This document shows, in pieces, positions 35,128 through 44,540 of a stretch of DNA of 64,000 nt. Source of the DNA: Gillisia sp. Hel_I_86 (GTDB lineage: Bacteria; Bacteroidota; Bacteroidia; Flavobacteriales; Flavobacteriaceae); assembly GCF_007827275.1 (NCBI RefSeq), contig NZ_VISE01000001.1, positions 1,922,001 to 1,986,000 on the forward strand, read 5' to 3'. Made by a program: the position numbers and the translations under genes. The notes beneath the pieces are model-generated. The model did no database searches, was not told the origin of the DNA, and was given only the letters and a program-made list of their open reading frames with translations. Within the stretch, counting starts at the first letter, position 1, and each line of letters opens with the position of its first letter.

Positions 35128-35694
35128 TTAGATTACTCGTCTTGCCATCACGAAATGTTCAAACCAATAATCGTCTGCCAATGAAGATATTATAACTCCC
35201 CTTGAGGAGGAAGAGTGAATAAAAAGAATGTGACCTGACTGAATTTCCACCACCAATCCCACATGATTGATCACTTTTTTATTTTTATTGGTCTCGAAAA
35301 ACAAGAGATCCCCAATATTCACATCTGCTAAAGATAAGCGCTCACCTTCTAATGACATTGCTCTCGAAGACCTTGGCAGTTCTATATTTTCTTCTAAAAA
35401 TGAGGTAAAAACAAGTCCGGAACAATCCATTCCTTTTGCTGTGGTACCGCCATATTTATATTTAGTCCCTTCAAAGGTAAGGGCCGTTGCAGTAACATTA
35501 TAGACCCTTTTGTCCTTTGGCAACTCCGAAGCTGAGGCTGTTTTGATCTTGTTCTCTGGAGCTTTATTGTAGATTATTACTTCGTTTGGATTCAAATTTT
35601 GCTGTCCTACCAATCGTTTGGATTTGGATGCCCCACAACTTGTGAGCAATAAAGAGAACAGGATAAAAAATACATAGTAAAAATACCTACTCAT
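35128..35694 (-). CDS. NlpC/P60 (C40) cell-wall peptidase lipoprotein
   Basis: This 188-residue protein has a lipobox LLLTSCGASKS. The C40 domain has catalytic Cys in KGMDCSGLVFTSF (about 91), His in INHVGLVVEI and a later His in ILFIHSSSS. TALTFEGTKYKYGG precedes the Cys as usual. It cleaves murein stem peptides. It lies 9 bases downstream of lpxB on the same strand. Confidence 0.92.
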   Translation of the reverse strand: MSRYFYYVFFILFSLLLTSCGASKSKRLVGQQNLNPNEVIIYNKAPENKIKTASASELPKDKRVYNVTATALTFEGTKYKYGGTTAKGMDCSGLVFTSFLEENIELPRSSRAMSLEGERLSLADVNIGDLLFFETNKNKKVINHVGLVVEIQSGHILFIHSSSSRGVIISSLADDYWFEHFVMARRVI

Positions 35695-35703
35695 ACAAAA
35701 ATG

Positions 35704-36819
35704 CTATTTTTTAATACTCTTATAAATCAGTTGGGCAGTCTTTTCACTAGCTCCTGCACCTCCCAATTTTCTTTCTAACTCGAAATAAGCCTCAAATATT
35801 GTTTTCCGGTTTTCAGGATCCAATATTTTATTGAGCTCTTCTTTTAATTTCTTCGGATTGAAATCATTCTGAATCAATTCTGTAACCACATCTTTATCCA
35901 TGATCAAATTAACCAGCGAAATATAATCCAAATCCACTACCCTTTTTGCGATCTGATAAGAAATCGTACCCCCCTTATAACAAACAACTTCTGGCACCTT
36001 GAACAAGGCTGTTTCTAAAGTTGCTGTTCCGGATGTTACTAGCGCAGCCGTGGAAAGACTTAACACATCGTAGGTTTTGTTTATTACCAAATGAACATTT
36101 TTCTTTTTGATAAAAGGTTTGTAAAACTCTGGATCCTGACTGGGAGCCCCAGCAATTATAAATTGATACTCCTTAAAATCATCGGTAATACTTAACATGG
36201 TTTCTAGCATCTTGGAAATTTCCTGTTTTCGGCTTCCAGGAAGCAAAGCGATAATGGGTCTTTTATCCAATTGATGCTCTTTTCTGAATTCATCTGGTAC
36301 CACCAATTCTTTTTTAGCGATTGCATCCAAAAGGGGATGCCCTACAAAATGCACCGGGAACTGATGCTTTTCTTCATAAAATTTCTTTTCGAAAGGAAGG
36401 ATCACATACATTTCATCTATATCCCGTTTTATTGCTGAAATCCTATTCTCCTTCCAAGCCCAGATCTGCGGAGAAATATAGTACTGTGTAGGGATATTTA
36501 ATTCTTTGGCCCATTTAGCAATCCGCATATTAAAGCCCGGATAATCAATAAAAATGAGGGTGTCCGGCTTGTATTCCAGAATGTCGTTTTTACAAACTTT
36601 AATATTTTTTAAAATGGTCCTTAGGTTCGCGATCACTTCTAAAAAGCCCATAAATGCTAGCTCCCTATAGTGCTTTACAAGAGTACCGCCGGCTTCTTGC
36701 ATAAGGTCTCCTCCCCAAAACCTGAATTCAGCTTCTGGGTCTACTTTTTTTAAAGCCAACATTAAATTGGAAGCATGTAGGTCTCCGGAAGCTTCACCTG
36801 CAATAAGGTAATATTTCAT
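35704..36819 (-). CDS. lpxB: lipid-A-disaccharide synthase
   Basis: This 371-residue GT19 enzyme has N-terminal YYLIAGEASGDLHASNL, FIDYPGFNMRIA, YYISPQIWAWKENRI, LLPGSRKQEI and a C-terminal VTSGTATLETALFKVPEVVC. It joins UDP-diacylglucosamine and lipid X to give the lipid A disaccharide. Together with lptC in this window it confirms an LPS-bearing envelope. Confidence 0.95.
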   Translation of the reverse strand: MKYYLIAGEASGDLHASNLMLALKKVDPEAEFRFWGGDLMQEAGGTLVKHYRELAFMGFLEVIANLRTILKNIKVCKNDILEYKPDTLIFIDYPGFNMRIAKWAKELNIPTQYYISPQIWAWKENRISAIKRDIDEMYVILPFEKKFYEEKHQFPVHFVGHPLLDAIAKKELVVPDEFRKEHQLDKRPIIALLPGSRKQEISKMLETMLSITDDFKEYQFIIAGAPSQDPEFYKPFIKKKNVHLVINKTYDVLSLSTAALVTSGTATLETALFKVPEVVCYKGGTISYQIAKRVVDLDYISLVNLIMDKDVVTELIQNDFNPKKLKEELNKILDPENRKTIFEAYFELERKLGGAGASEKTAQLIYKSIKK

Positions 36820-37166
36820 TCTAAGGGATTTTAAGGTTTGAAAGTTATCAAATAATATCTATGTACACCTTGCTTTTTAACAATATTCCGGTTGGAATAT
36901 CACATCGAGCGGAGTCGAGAAGTCTTAAATTTGCGTCATTCTGAACTTGTTTCAGAATCTAACCTTCAAAGCAGTATTAAAATTATTAAGAGCCGTATTA
37001 TAAATCATATTTCGACAAGCTCAATATGACAATTTTAGTTTGTCACATCGAGCGGAGTCGAGATGCTCCCTTTCATTAAGAGTTTAATTCCATGAGGCCA
37101 CTCGAGTTGTTAAGTATGGCTTCCCCCAAGGTTCTTGATTCAAATTTGATAAATTTTTCGAGGACA
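36820..37166. other. non-coding region with repeat fragments
   Basis: About 350 bases hold no gene. They contain two CACATCGAGCGGAGTCGAGA copies (near 36901 and 37045) and fragments such as CATTCTGAACTTGTTTCAGA, all from repeat families found again near 41270 and 43030. Confidence 0.6.
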
Positions 37167-37448
37167 TCAAATAAATTTGGTAACTGCTATAACCACTGCC
37201 ATAAGTACGGTTGCTAAAAGTACACCTCTTGCTTTATAGACTTGGTTCTTTTTTATAAACACAAAAAATGGCAAAAAATTCAGGATGGCACCAAGTGCAA
37301 TAATCTTCCCTAAATAATCATTCTTAAGGGCATGCTGAAGGGTTGTTTCCAGATCCATATTTGAAAAAAGCAAAATATAAAAGAAAATCCCTGCTGCGTT
37401 AGCCAATAAACCAATTATAAAGCCAATAAATACGTGTTTTTTAATCAT
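37167..37448 (-). CDS. small three-helix membrane protein
   Basis: These 93 residues have three hydrophobic spans (VFIGFIIGLLANAAGIFFYI, IIALGAILNFLPFFVFI, GVLLATVLMAVVIAVTKF). The start overlaps the end of surE by 8 bases, so it is cotranscribed. The family is not recognised. Confidence 0.75.
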   Translation of the reverse strand: MIKKHVFIGFIIGLLANAAGIFFYILLFSNMDLETTLQHALKNDYLGKIIALGAILNFLPFFVFIKKNQVYKARGVLLATVLMAVVIAVTKFI

Positions 37449-38223
37449 TCAATTCCCAGTCGTTAAGATCTTTAATATAGTGATGAGCGGTAAGGTCGAA
37501 TTGAACGGGAACTACAGAAACATATCCATTTTCCAATGCCCACTCGTCTGTATCCTGTCCGCTATCTTCATTTACAAATTTACCGGTGAGCCAATAATAA
37601 TCCCTGCCTTGCGGGCTTGTTCTTTTATCAAATTCCTCTACCCAATAGGCTTTTGCCTGCCTGCATATTTTAATTCCTTTAATTTTTTCTTCCTTCAGTT
37701 TAGGTAAATTCACATTTAAGACCACACCTTTAGGAAGCCCATTTTTAAGCACTTTCTTGGTGATCGCTTTTATGAATTTCTTTGTGGGTTCAAAGTCTGC
37801 ACTTAAAGAATAATCCAACAATGAAAAGCCAATGGCAGGAATTCCCTCAATCCCGGCTTCTACTGCAGCACTCATTGTTCCGGAGTAGATAACATTAATA
37901 GAGGAGTTGGAGCCATGATTTATTCCGCTCACACATAGGTCTGGCTTACGGTGTAAAATTTCCTGTGTGGCAATTTTCACGCAATCGGCAGGAGTTCCAG
38001 AGCAACTATATTCTTTATGGGTATATTTTTTATTGATCTTTATCTCGTCACAGTAAAGCGTATCTGTAATAGTTATGGCATGCCCCATCGCACTTTGTGG
38101 CCTATCTGGCGCAACAACAATAACATCGCCAAGTTCTTTCATGACCTCGATCAATGTTCGAATTCCCGGAGCGGTGATTCCATCATCATTTGTCACTAAA
38201 ATAAGCGGTTTTTCTTGGGACAT
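37441..38223 (-). CDS. surE: 5'/3'-nucleotidase SurE
   Basis: This 260-residue protein has the metal-site LVTNDDGITAPGI at residues 8-20, VVAPDRPQSAMGHAIT, CSGTPADCV and VSGINHGSNSS, all SurE marks. It dephosphorylates nucleoside monophosphates. The C-terminal HHYIKDLNDWELND follows the family's usual layout. Confidence 0.95.
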   Translation of the reverse strand: MSQEKPLILVTNDDGITAPGIRTLIEVMKELGDVIVVAPDRPQSAMGHAITITDTLYCDEIKINKKYTHKEYSCSGTPADCVKIATQEILHRKPDLCVSGINHGSNSSINVIYSGTMSAAVEAGIEGIPAIGFSLLDYSLSADFEPTKKFIKAITKKVLKNGLPKGVVLNVNLPKLKEEKIKGIKICRQAKAYWVEEFDKRTSPQGRDYYWLTGKFVNEDSGQDTDEWALENGYVSVVPVQFDLTAHHYIKDLNDWELND

Positions 38224-38294
38224 AGCTAAAATATTTTAAGGCTGCTAAAATAATAATTCCCAAAGGAAAGCTTATCTTAGTGGTCTAACAAATT

Positions 38295-38325
38295 AATTGT
38301 GCAAATGATGAGTGTTGGCACAATT
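38295..38325. promoter_or_regulatory. inverted repeat upstream of the tail-specific protease gene
   Basis: AATTGTGC (38295-38302) and GCACAATT (38318-38325) form perfect 8-bp arms around 15 bases. TTGGCAC at 38315-38321 resembles a sigma-54 -24 element, but the -12 GC is missing. Either a regulator site or chance. Confidence 0.3.
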
Positions 38326-38373
38326 TTTAATACATATATATATTGATATTGAATGATGAAATATATTCACTTT

Positions 38374-40617
38374 ATGAAAAGGAACTATAAATTTTTGGTG
38401 CTGGTTTTGCTTATGGCAGCCGCATCGTGCAGTTTTACTACAAAAACTTTCAACGACCCTAATAAAGATAAACTATTAATAGATCTTATTACTTACGTTT
38501 TGGAAAGAGGACATTATGATGCTAAATCCATCGACGATGGTTTTTCCAAAGAAGTATATAGGGACTATCTGGATGCAGTAGATCCTTTAAAACGTTTTTT
38601 TTACGAGAAAGACGTGAAGGAATTTGTTGTTTATCAAGATAAGATAGATGACCAGATAAGAGGAAAAGACCTTACTTTTTTCAATTTGACCCATGATAGG
38701 TTACTGGAAAGAATGAAAGAGGTGCGTGGGATTTATAAAGAAATATTGGCTCAACCCTTTGATTTTTCCGAAGAAGAAGATATCAATACCAATTATGAGG
38801 AGATAGAGTATGTGGCTTCCAGGGCAGAATTGAAAGAGCGTTGGAGAAAGCAGCTGAAGTTTAGCACGCTTGCTAATTATTACGAAAAGAAAGCGGAGCA
38901 GGAGCGACTAATTCTTAGTAAAAAAGACAGTAAAAGTTCCAAAGAAAATTATATAGATGCTGATGTGGATTCCGAAGATGAGGCTAAGGAAGCATTTGCT
39001 TCATCTAAGTCGGACATTTCTGAAAGTGATAAGGAATTCGTGATTAAGAGTGATGTTGAATTAGAGAAAGAAGCAAGGGAAGCTGTTCTTACTTCTATGG
39101 ATGAGTATTTCGATTTTAGTGAAGAATTGGAGCGCAAAGATTATTTCGCAGTGTATATCAATGCAATAGTAGAGGAGTTCGATCCTCATACATTTTACTT
39201 TGCCCCACAGGATAAAGATAGGTTCGATATTGCAATGTCTGGAAAACTGGAAGGGATTGGAGCAAGGCTACAAAAGAAAAGCGACAATATTACCATCATG
39301 GAAGTGATTTCGGGTGGACCAGCTTGGTTAAGCGATAAATTAAGCGAAGGTGATATCATTTTAAAGGTAAAGCAAGAAAATGAAGCAGCCCCGGTAAGCA
39401 TTGTTGGAATGCGTTTGGATGATGCCGTGAACCTAATAAAAGGGCCTAAAGATTCTAAGGTTACTTTGACGGTCAAGAAAAAGGTGATGGGCAATATTGA
39501 AGATATTACCATTACAAGAGATGTGGTGGAACTGGAAGAAACCTATGCGAAATCTGCATTGGTAAGGAAAAACGGACGTGAGTTTGGACTTATAAACCTA
39601 CCAAAATTCTATTTTGACATGGAAAATTATGCAGATAGAAATGCTGCTTCCGATGTTAAAAAGGAAATCATAAGGTTGAAGAAAGAAGGAATGGAAGGTC
39701 TTGTGCTGGATCTTAGAAACAACGGAGGTGGATCTCTTAAAACCGTAGTGGATATTGCGGGTTTATTTATAGAGAAAGGTCCTATTGTGCAGGTGAAAAG
39801 CAAAGGAGCTGGTCAGGAGATTTTAGAAGATCAGGATCCTAGTATTCTTTGGGATGGTCCTTTAGTGATATTGGTAAATGAATTATCGGCTTCGGCTTCA
39901 GAAATTCTTGCGGCTGCAATGCAAGATTATAAAAGGGCAATTATTATAGGTAGCAAGCAAACCTATGGAAAAGGAACTGTTCAAAATGTAATAGACCTTA
40001 ACCAGACTGTTAGAAGTAACGAATATGGAGATCTTGGAGCCTTAAAATTAACCACTCAAAAGTTCTATAGGGTAAATGGAGGTTCTACCCAGTTAGAGGG
40101 CGTTAAAAGTGATGTGGTTGTTCCAGATAGATATAGCTATATAGACATAGGGGAGAAGGATTACGAAAATCCATTGCCTTGGGATCAAATAAAAGCAGCT
40201 AAATATAAAATTTGGGATGGCTATATAGATTTTGAAGATGCCATTAAAAGCAGTAATGCGAGAATGTCCAATAATGCTCAACTAAACCTTATTGCTGAAA
40301 ATGCGAAGTGGGTGAAAAATCAGCGGGATGAAGAAATTTATCCCTTGAACTATACTGCGTATCAAAACCATAGGTTGCTTACAGAAAAAGATGCTAAGAG
40401 GTTCGATGCAATTTCAAGTTATACTTCTAACCTGACTTATGAATCTTTGCCCTACGAAATGGAGCTATATGTAACAGACACTATCTTGAAAGAAAAGAGG
40501 GATAGATGGCATACTAGTTTAACTGGCGATGTATATATAGAAGAAGCTATTAATGTATTGGAAGATATCAAGATCAATAACATCAAGAGGTCGAAAGTAG
40601 CCACAATTAAAAACTAA
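38374..40617 (+). CDS. prc: carboxy-terminal processing (tail-specific) protease
   Basis: I prefer the ATG at 38374 (MKRNYKFLVLVLLMAAASC, a lipobox signal); ATGs at 38353 and 38356 add seven residues. The protein has about 747 residues. A TSP N-terminal domain precedes a PDZ (AMSGKLEGIGARLQKKSDNI, then ISGGPAWLSDKLSEGDIILKV). The S41 catalytic core follows, with Ser in LSASASEILAAAMQDY and Lys in KQTYGKGTVQ, and then a DUF3340-like tail. It degrades or trims periplasmic proteins from the C terminus. Confidence 0.92.
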   Translation: MKRNYKFLVLVLLMAAASCSFTTKTFNDPNKDKLLIDLITYVLERGHYDAKSIDDGFSKEVYRDYLDAVDPLKRFFYEKDVKEFVVYQDKIDDQIRGKDLTFFNLTHDRLLERMKEVRGIYKEILAQPFDFSEEEDINTNYEEIEYVASRAELKERWRKQLKFSTLANYYEKKAEQERLILSKKDSKSSKENYIDADVDSEDEAKEAFASSKSDISESDKEFVIKSDVELEKEAREAVLTSMDEYFDFSEELERKDYFAVYINAIVEEFDPHTFYFAPQDKDRFDIAMSGKLEGIGARLQKKSDNITIMEVISGGPAWLSDKLSEGDIILKVKQENEAAPVSIVGMRLDDAVNLIKGPKDSKVTLTVKKKVMGNIEDITITRDVVELEETYAKSALVRKNGREFGLINLPKFYFDMENYADRNAASDVKKEIIRLKKEGMEGLVLDLRNNGGGSLKTVVDIAGLFIEKGPIVQVKSKGAGQEILEDQDPSILWDGPLVILVNELSASASEILAAAMQDYKRAIIIGSKQTYGKGTVQNVIDLNQTVRSNEYGDLGALKLTTQKFYRVNGGSTQLEGVKSDVVVPDRYSYIDIGEKDYENPLPWDQIKAAKYKIWDGYIDFEDAIKSSNARMSNNAQLNLIAENAKWVKNQRDEEIYPLNYTAYQNHRLLTEKDAKRFDAISSYTSNLTYESLPYEMELYVTDTILKEKRDRWHTSLTGDVYIEEAINVLEDIKINNIKRSKVATIKN

Positions 40618-40765
40618 AGTTTTCTAACAGGCAGTCTGAAGCTCGAAAAAAAAGTTTTACTTATAACTAGCTCATAAAATTGAAGAAATTGTCGTATTTA
40701 TAATGAGATGATGACGCGATTCTGATAGCTCTCTGAACAGGGTTAAAGTAATTCTAAAAACCAGC

Positions 40766-40890
40766 TTCGTCACCCTGAACTTGTTTCAGGGTCTCAGTAT
40801 TCCATCGATTTACATTGAAATGAGACTGAAACTTCCGATGCTTCGGAACAGAATGACGTCCATTTTTGTTTAGGATACTTTACGGACAAA
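40766..40890. repeat. intergenic repeat R1, copy 2
   Basis: It closely matches 32342-32471. TTCGTCACCCTGAA opens it, CGATTTACATTGAAATGAGA is shared apart from one base, and TTAGGATACTTTACGGACAA closes it. The central palindrome is altered to CCGATGCTTCGG. Confidence 0.78.
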
Positions 40891-41228
40891 CACTCATTTT
40901 TTCATACAGGCTCTTTTTTATTTCCACAACTTTCCTATGAAGCGAAAATATATTTATCCAGGTATTATATTGGTTGTTGCTTTAGTACTTGTATTGGTTG
41001 AACGATGTGCCTAAAAATGGTAAATCAAGAACCTAGGAGAACCTGCCAGCTGGGTCAGACCTTTTAAACCATTAATGAGGATCTCAGTTCGACCTAACTT
41101 GATTGAAGCTCAAAGATCGTGAGTTAGCGGAGTTGAAAAGTACTTTCTTTGCCACGAATACTTTTTTTGATATGTCATCCCCGCGGCAGGACGGAGCTCT
41201 ATTATAGAAATAATGCTTCATCGAGGTT

Positions 41229-41331
41229 CTTCGCTACGCTGCGTTCAGAATGACATTTCTCGGCTTTGTCCCTTCGAGCGGAGTCGAGAAGTACTTCCTT
41301 TCATTCATGAACATGCCACGAATACTTTTTT
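41229..41331 (+). repeat. unit B, left copy (103 bp)
   Basis: Repeated at 42982-43084 with one visible difference (CATTCATGAAC against CATTCAGGAAC). It contains CGAGCGGAGTCGAGAAG, the motif also seen near 36904 and 37046. Confidence 0.82.
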
Positions 41332-41397
41332 CCTGTTTTCCGCACTTTTTAAAAAACCCTTTAGGAAACACTGAATTTGTTGAAATAAATTTTGAAA

Positions 41398-42966
41398 ATG
41401 GGTGTTGCACGCCTATTTTTGAGGATGTTTTTACGAAAATTAAAGAATCGTCCCGGTAGTATTTCAGTACAGATTATTTCCAAGGACAATGGGAAATACA
41501 AAGTCATCAAAACCATTGGCAGTAGCAACAATGAGCAGGAGCTTCAAAAATTGATGTTTCTTGGAAAGCAGGAAATGGAAAGACAGGGTGCCCAGGGAAA
41601 ATTGTTTGTTTCAGAAAATGATATTGTTGTAGAACAATTATTTGGGGCATTGGCCAATGCGAGCATCAAGACCGTGGGCCCCGAACTGATTTTTGGGAAA
41701 ATATACAACGGCATTGGGTTCAGTGAAATCAATGAAGATCTGTTCCGCCATTTGGTGATTGCCAGATTGGCCTTTCCTTTGAGCAAATTAAAGACTATTG
41801 AATACCTGTACCGGTTTCAGGGGACAAGGCTGAATATAGATACCGTATATCGTTTTCTGGACAAGCTTAATGATCGTCTAAAAGCACAGGTTGAACAGAT
41901 CTCCTTTGCACATAGCCTAAAAGTTCTTGGTGGTAAGATCAGTATTGTGTTTTATGATATGACCACACTTTATTTTGAGGCCAGCGATGGGGATGACCTC
42001 AGAAAAACGGGTTTCAGCAAAGATGGAAAACACCAGAACCCCCAGATCTTTCTTGGTTTGTTGGTGGGGCTTGGAGGCTATGCTATTAGCTATGATATTT
42101 TCGAAGGCAATATTTATGAAGGGCATACTTTGATTCCATTCATAGAAAAAACAGCGGCAAAGTTTAAATTGGACAAACCTGTGATTGTTGCCGATGCGGG
42201 CCTGCTATCAAATTCCAACATCTTGGCCCTTGAAGAAAAAGGTTACCAATATATCATTGGGGCAAGACTAAAAAACGAACCAGAAAAAATAAAGAAACAG
42301 ATACTGGCAAAAAAGCTTATCGATGGCCAGATGATCAAAATACCAAAGGCTGAAAAAACCCGCTTAATTGTTACCTATGCGGACAATAGAGCGGCAAAGG
42401 ATGGGCACAATCGTAAAAGAGGGTTACAACGTTTGGAGAAACGAATTAAATCCGGCAAGCTCACCAAATCCAACATCAACAATAAGGGTTACAATAAATA
42501 TTTAAAAATGCAGGGGGATGTGACCATTGAAATTGATTATGAAAAATTCTGGAAAGACAACGCCTGGGATGGATTGAAAGGCTATGTAACCAATACAGGA
42601 TTATCAGATAAACTGGTAGTGGAAAACTATAAAAACCTATGGCATATTGAAAGGGCATTCAGGATGTCAAAGACCGATTTACGAATACGGCCAATTTACC
42701 ACAGGTTACGCCACCGGATTGAAGCCCATATCTGCATCTCATTTACTGCTTACAGCATTTATAAGGAATTGGAAAGGCTGCTGCACGCAGAAAAATCTAG
42801 TATATCACTAAGGAAAGCAGCAGAACTAACACATAATATGTATCAAATCACTTATGTGCTTCCTGACTCCAAACATACCAAGTCTATCCTCTTGAAAATG
42901 AATGATGAACAGGCGGAATTATATCAAATAATCGAGAAAAATTTCTGGGGTGTTGCAAAGATGAAA
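41398..42966 (+). mobile_element. IS1634-type insertion sequence (approximate limits)
   Basis: The transposase-like coding region lies between duplicated non-coding units. Terminal inverted repeats were not found. A 10-bp direct match GGGTGTTGCA occurs at 41400-41409 and 42948-42957. The true ends may have been lost when the flanking repeats rearranged. Confidence 0.55.
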
Positions 42967-43170
42967 ACAGGAGATTCTTCACTTCGCTACGCTGCGTTCA
43001 GAATGACATTTCTCGGCTTTGTCCCTTCGAGCGGAGTCGAGAAGTACTTCCTTTCATTCAGGAACATGCCACGAATACTTTTTTTGATATGTCATCCCCG
43101 CGGCAGGACGGAGCTCTATTATAGAAATAATGCTTCATCGAGGTTCTTCGCTACGCTGCGTTCAGAATGA
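41425..43170 (+). CDS. IS1634-family transposase with abnormal C-terminal extension
   Basis: The likely start is MFLRKLKNRPGSISVQ at 41425, although the frame is open from 41398. DDE marks are Asp in IVFYDMTTLYFEASD, Asp in VIVADAGLLSNSN, and a Glu-bearing IERAFRMSKTDLRIRPIY near the C terminus. Family-like text ends about 42960 (LYQIIEKNF). The last 63 codons, from 42982, are translated repeat unit B and A, so the native stop is missing. Activity is doubtful. Confidence 0.83.
   Translation: MFLRKLKNRPGSISVQIISKDNGKYKVIKTIGSSNNEQELQKLMFLGKQEMERQGAQGKLFVSENDIVVEQLFGALANASIKTVGPELIFGKIYNGIGFSEINEDLFRHLVIARLAFPLSKLKTIEYLYRFQGTRLNIDTVYRFLDKLNDRLKAQVEQISFAHSLKVLGGKISIVFYDMTTLYFEASDGDDLRKTGFSKDGKHQNPQIFLGLLVGLGGYAISYDIFEGNIYEGHTLIPFIEKTAAKFKLDKPVIVADAGLLSNSNILALEEKGYQYIIGARLKNEPEKIKKQILAKKLIDGQMIKIPKAEKTRLIVTYADNRAAKDGHNRKRGLQRLEKRIKSGKLTKSNINNKGYNKYLKMQGDVTIEIDYEKFWKDNAWDGLKGYVTNTGLSDKLVVENYKNLWHIERAFRMSKTDLRIRPIYHRLRHRIEAHICISFTAYSIYKELERLLHAEKSSISLRKAAELTHNMYQITYVLPDSKHTKSILLKMNDEQAELYQIIEKNFWGVAKMKTGDSSLRYAAFRMTFLGFVPSSGVEKYFLSFRNMPRILFLICHPRGRTELYYRNNASSRFFATLRSE
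42982..43084 (+). repeat. unit B, right copy, followed by unit A
   Basis: This is a direct repeat of 41229-41331. It runs into a second unit A copy (43069-43179, matching 41151-41261). The order is A-B on the left and B-A on the right of the transposase. Confidence 0.82.
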
Positions 43171-43292
43171 CATTTCTCGAGAACGGGTTTTTTGAACGAA
43201 ATCGCTGTTATTGACAGAAAATCCTTTCAGCCCCGAGGGGTCAGGGCACTCGACCTGACGCGATTTACTTAGGTCGTACTCAGGTTGAGGGA

Positions 43293-44540
43293 TTAAAAGG
43301 CCAATCTTTCAGAATCCAACTTTATAAAGATAAAAAGCAGGATAGTAAAGCCCCATAAACCAGAGCCTCCATAACTAAAGAAAGGAAGTGGAATTCCAAC
43401 AGTTGGAAAAATACCGGTTACCATTCCTATATTAACAAGAAAGTGGACAAAAATAATCCCCACCAAACTGTAGCCATATACCCTATTAAATGTAGATTTT
43501 TGCCGCTCGGCAAGAAACAATAATCGAAGGAGCAGCACCATGAACAAAAGCACGACCAAAGAAGTACCTAGGAATCCCCATTCTTCACCAACCGTGCTAA
43601 AAATATAATCGGTGTCTTGCTCTGGAACAAATTGTCCTTTGGTTTGTGTTCCTTCTGTCCAGCCTTTTCCCAGCCAGCCCCCGCTACCTATTGCAATTTC
43701 ACTCTGATTGGTATTATAACCAATGCCCTTTGCATCTACTTCTTTCCCCAGAACTATATTAAAACGATCCCTATGGCGCTGCTCAAATACATTCTCAAAA
43801 ATATAATCTACGGAATAAGAAAGCGCAATAGCACCTATAATTAACCCTAATAATACCTGTGGTTTTGGTCTGCCCTTCTTTTTCTGAAGCAAACTAAGTA
43901 TGCCAATAATACCAACTGTAATGGCTACATACAGTGGGCCAATAACTAATGTTAATATAAAAATAGCTATCCCTGCAAAACCTAAAAACAGGTAAATTCC
44001 AGATAGTCCTTCCCTGTATAGCGGGAAGAGGAATGCAGCATACACCATGGCACTTCCCGCATCGGGTTGTGGCAATATAATAAGTGCTGGCAAAGCGATG
44101 ATAAAAAATGCTTTTAACTGATGTGAAAATAGTTTGATATTCGTTTGAATGTCCCCGAGATAGTTTGCGAGGGCGAGTGTAGTCGCAACTTTTGCAAATT
44201 CCGCAGGTTGAATGCTTATTCCGCCAAATCCATACCACGAAGTTGCTCCGTTGATGGTTTTTCCAAACACAAAGAGCCCCAATATAGAAAGGATTGAGAT
44301 TACATAGAACACGCTCGAAAACTTTATGTAAAATTTGGCCTCTATGGATAATATGATGATGATCATAAATAACCCGAGGATGATCCAAAGTGCCTGTTTT
44401 CCGTAGATCTTATCGAGATCAAAAATTCCGGAAGGTGAATCTCCGAGAGAGGCAGAATAGATGTTCATCCACCCAAAGCTTATAAGTAAAAGGTATATTA
44501 AGATAGTAACCCAATCGAAACTAATTGTGCCTTTCGCCAT
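43293..44540 (-). CDS. rodA: rod shape-determining protein RodA (SEDS glycosyltransferase)
   Basis: This 415-residue polytopic protein of the FtsW/RodA/SpoVE family has about ten helices, IQPAEFAKVATTLALANYLG, QPDAGSAMVYAAFLFPLYREG, the large loop FVPEQDTDYIFSTVGEEWGF and GIPLPFFSYGGSGLWGF near the end. It polymerises glycan strands with PBP2. Its ATG overlaps the PBP2 stop by one base. It is the last gene of the shape operon. Confidence 0.94.
   Translation of the reverse strand: MAKGTISFDWVTILIYLLLISFGWMNIYSASLGDSPSGIFDLDKIYGKQALWIILGLFMIIIILSIEAKFYIKFSSVFYVISILSILGLFVFGKTINGATSWYGFGGISIQPAEFAKVATTLALANYLGDIQTNIKLFSHQLKAFFIIALPALIILPQPDAGSAMVYAAFLFPLYREGLSGIYLFLGFAGIAIFILTLVIGPLYVAITVGIIGILSLLQKKKGRPKPQVLLGLIIGAIALSYSVDYIFENVFEQRHRDRFNIVLGKEVDAKGIGYNTNQSEIAIGSGGWLGKGWTEGTQTKGQFVPEQDTDYIFSTVGEEWGFLGTSLVVLLFMVLLLRLLFLAERQKSTFNRVYGYSLVGIIFVHFLVNIGMVTGIFPTVGIPLPFFSYGGSGLWGFTILLFIFIKLDSERLAF

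Larger units (their letters stand above)
40618..41391. other. repeat-rich non-coding region left of the IS1634-type gene
   Basis: About 770 bases contain no gene. They hold R1 copy 2 (40766-40890), a unit A (41151-41270, GCCACGAATACTTTTTTTGA and onward) and a unit B (41229-41331) that is repeated to the right of the transposase. Confidence 0.75.

Noticed and set aside
41250-41459. 69-codon frame to the left of the IS1634-type gene
   Set aside because: It is translated repeat unit B, and the same text appears at the C terminus of the transposase frame.
43894-44388. 164-codon minus-strand frame inside rodA
   Set aside because: It lies in another frame of rodA on the same strand, with His/Tyr/Cys-rich nonsense text; the rodA frame is clearly the real one.
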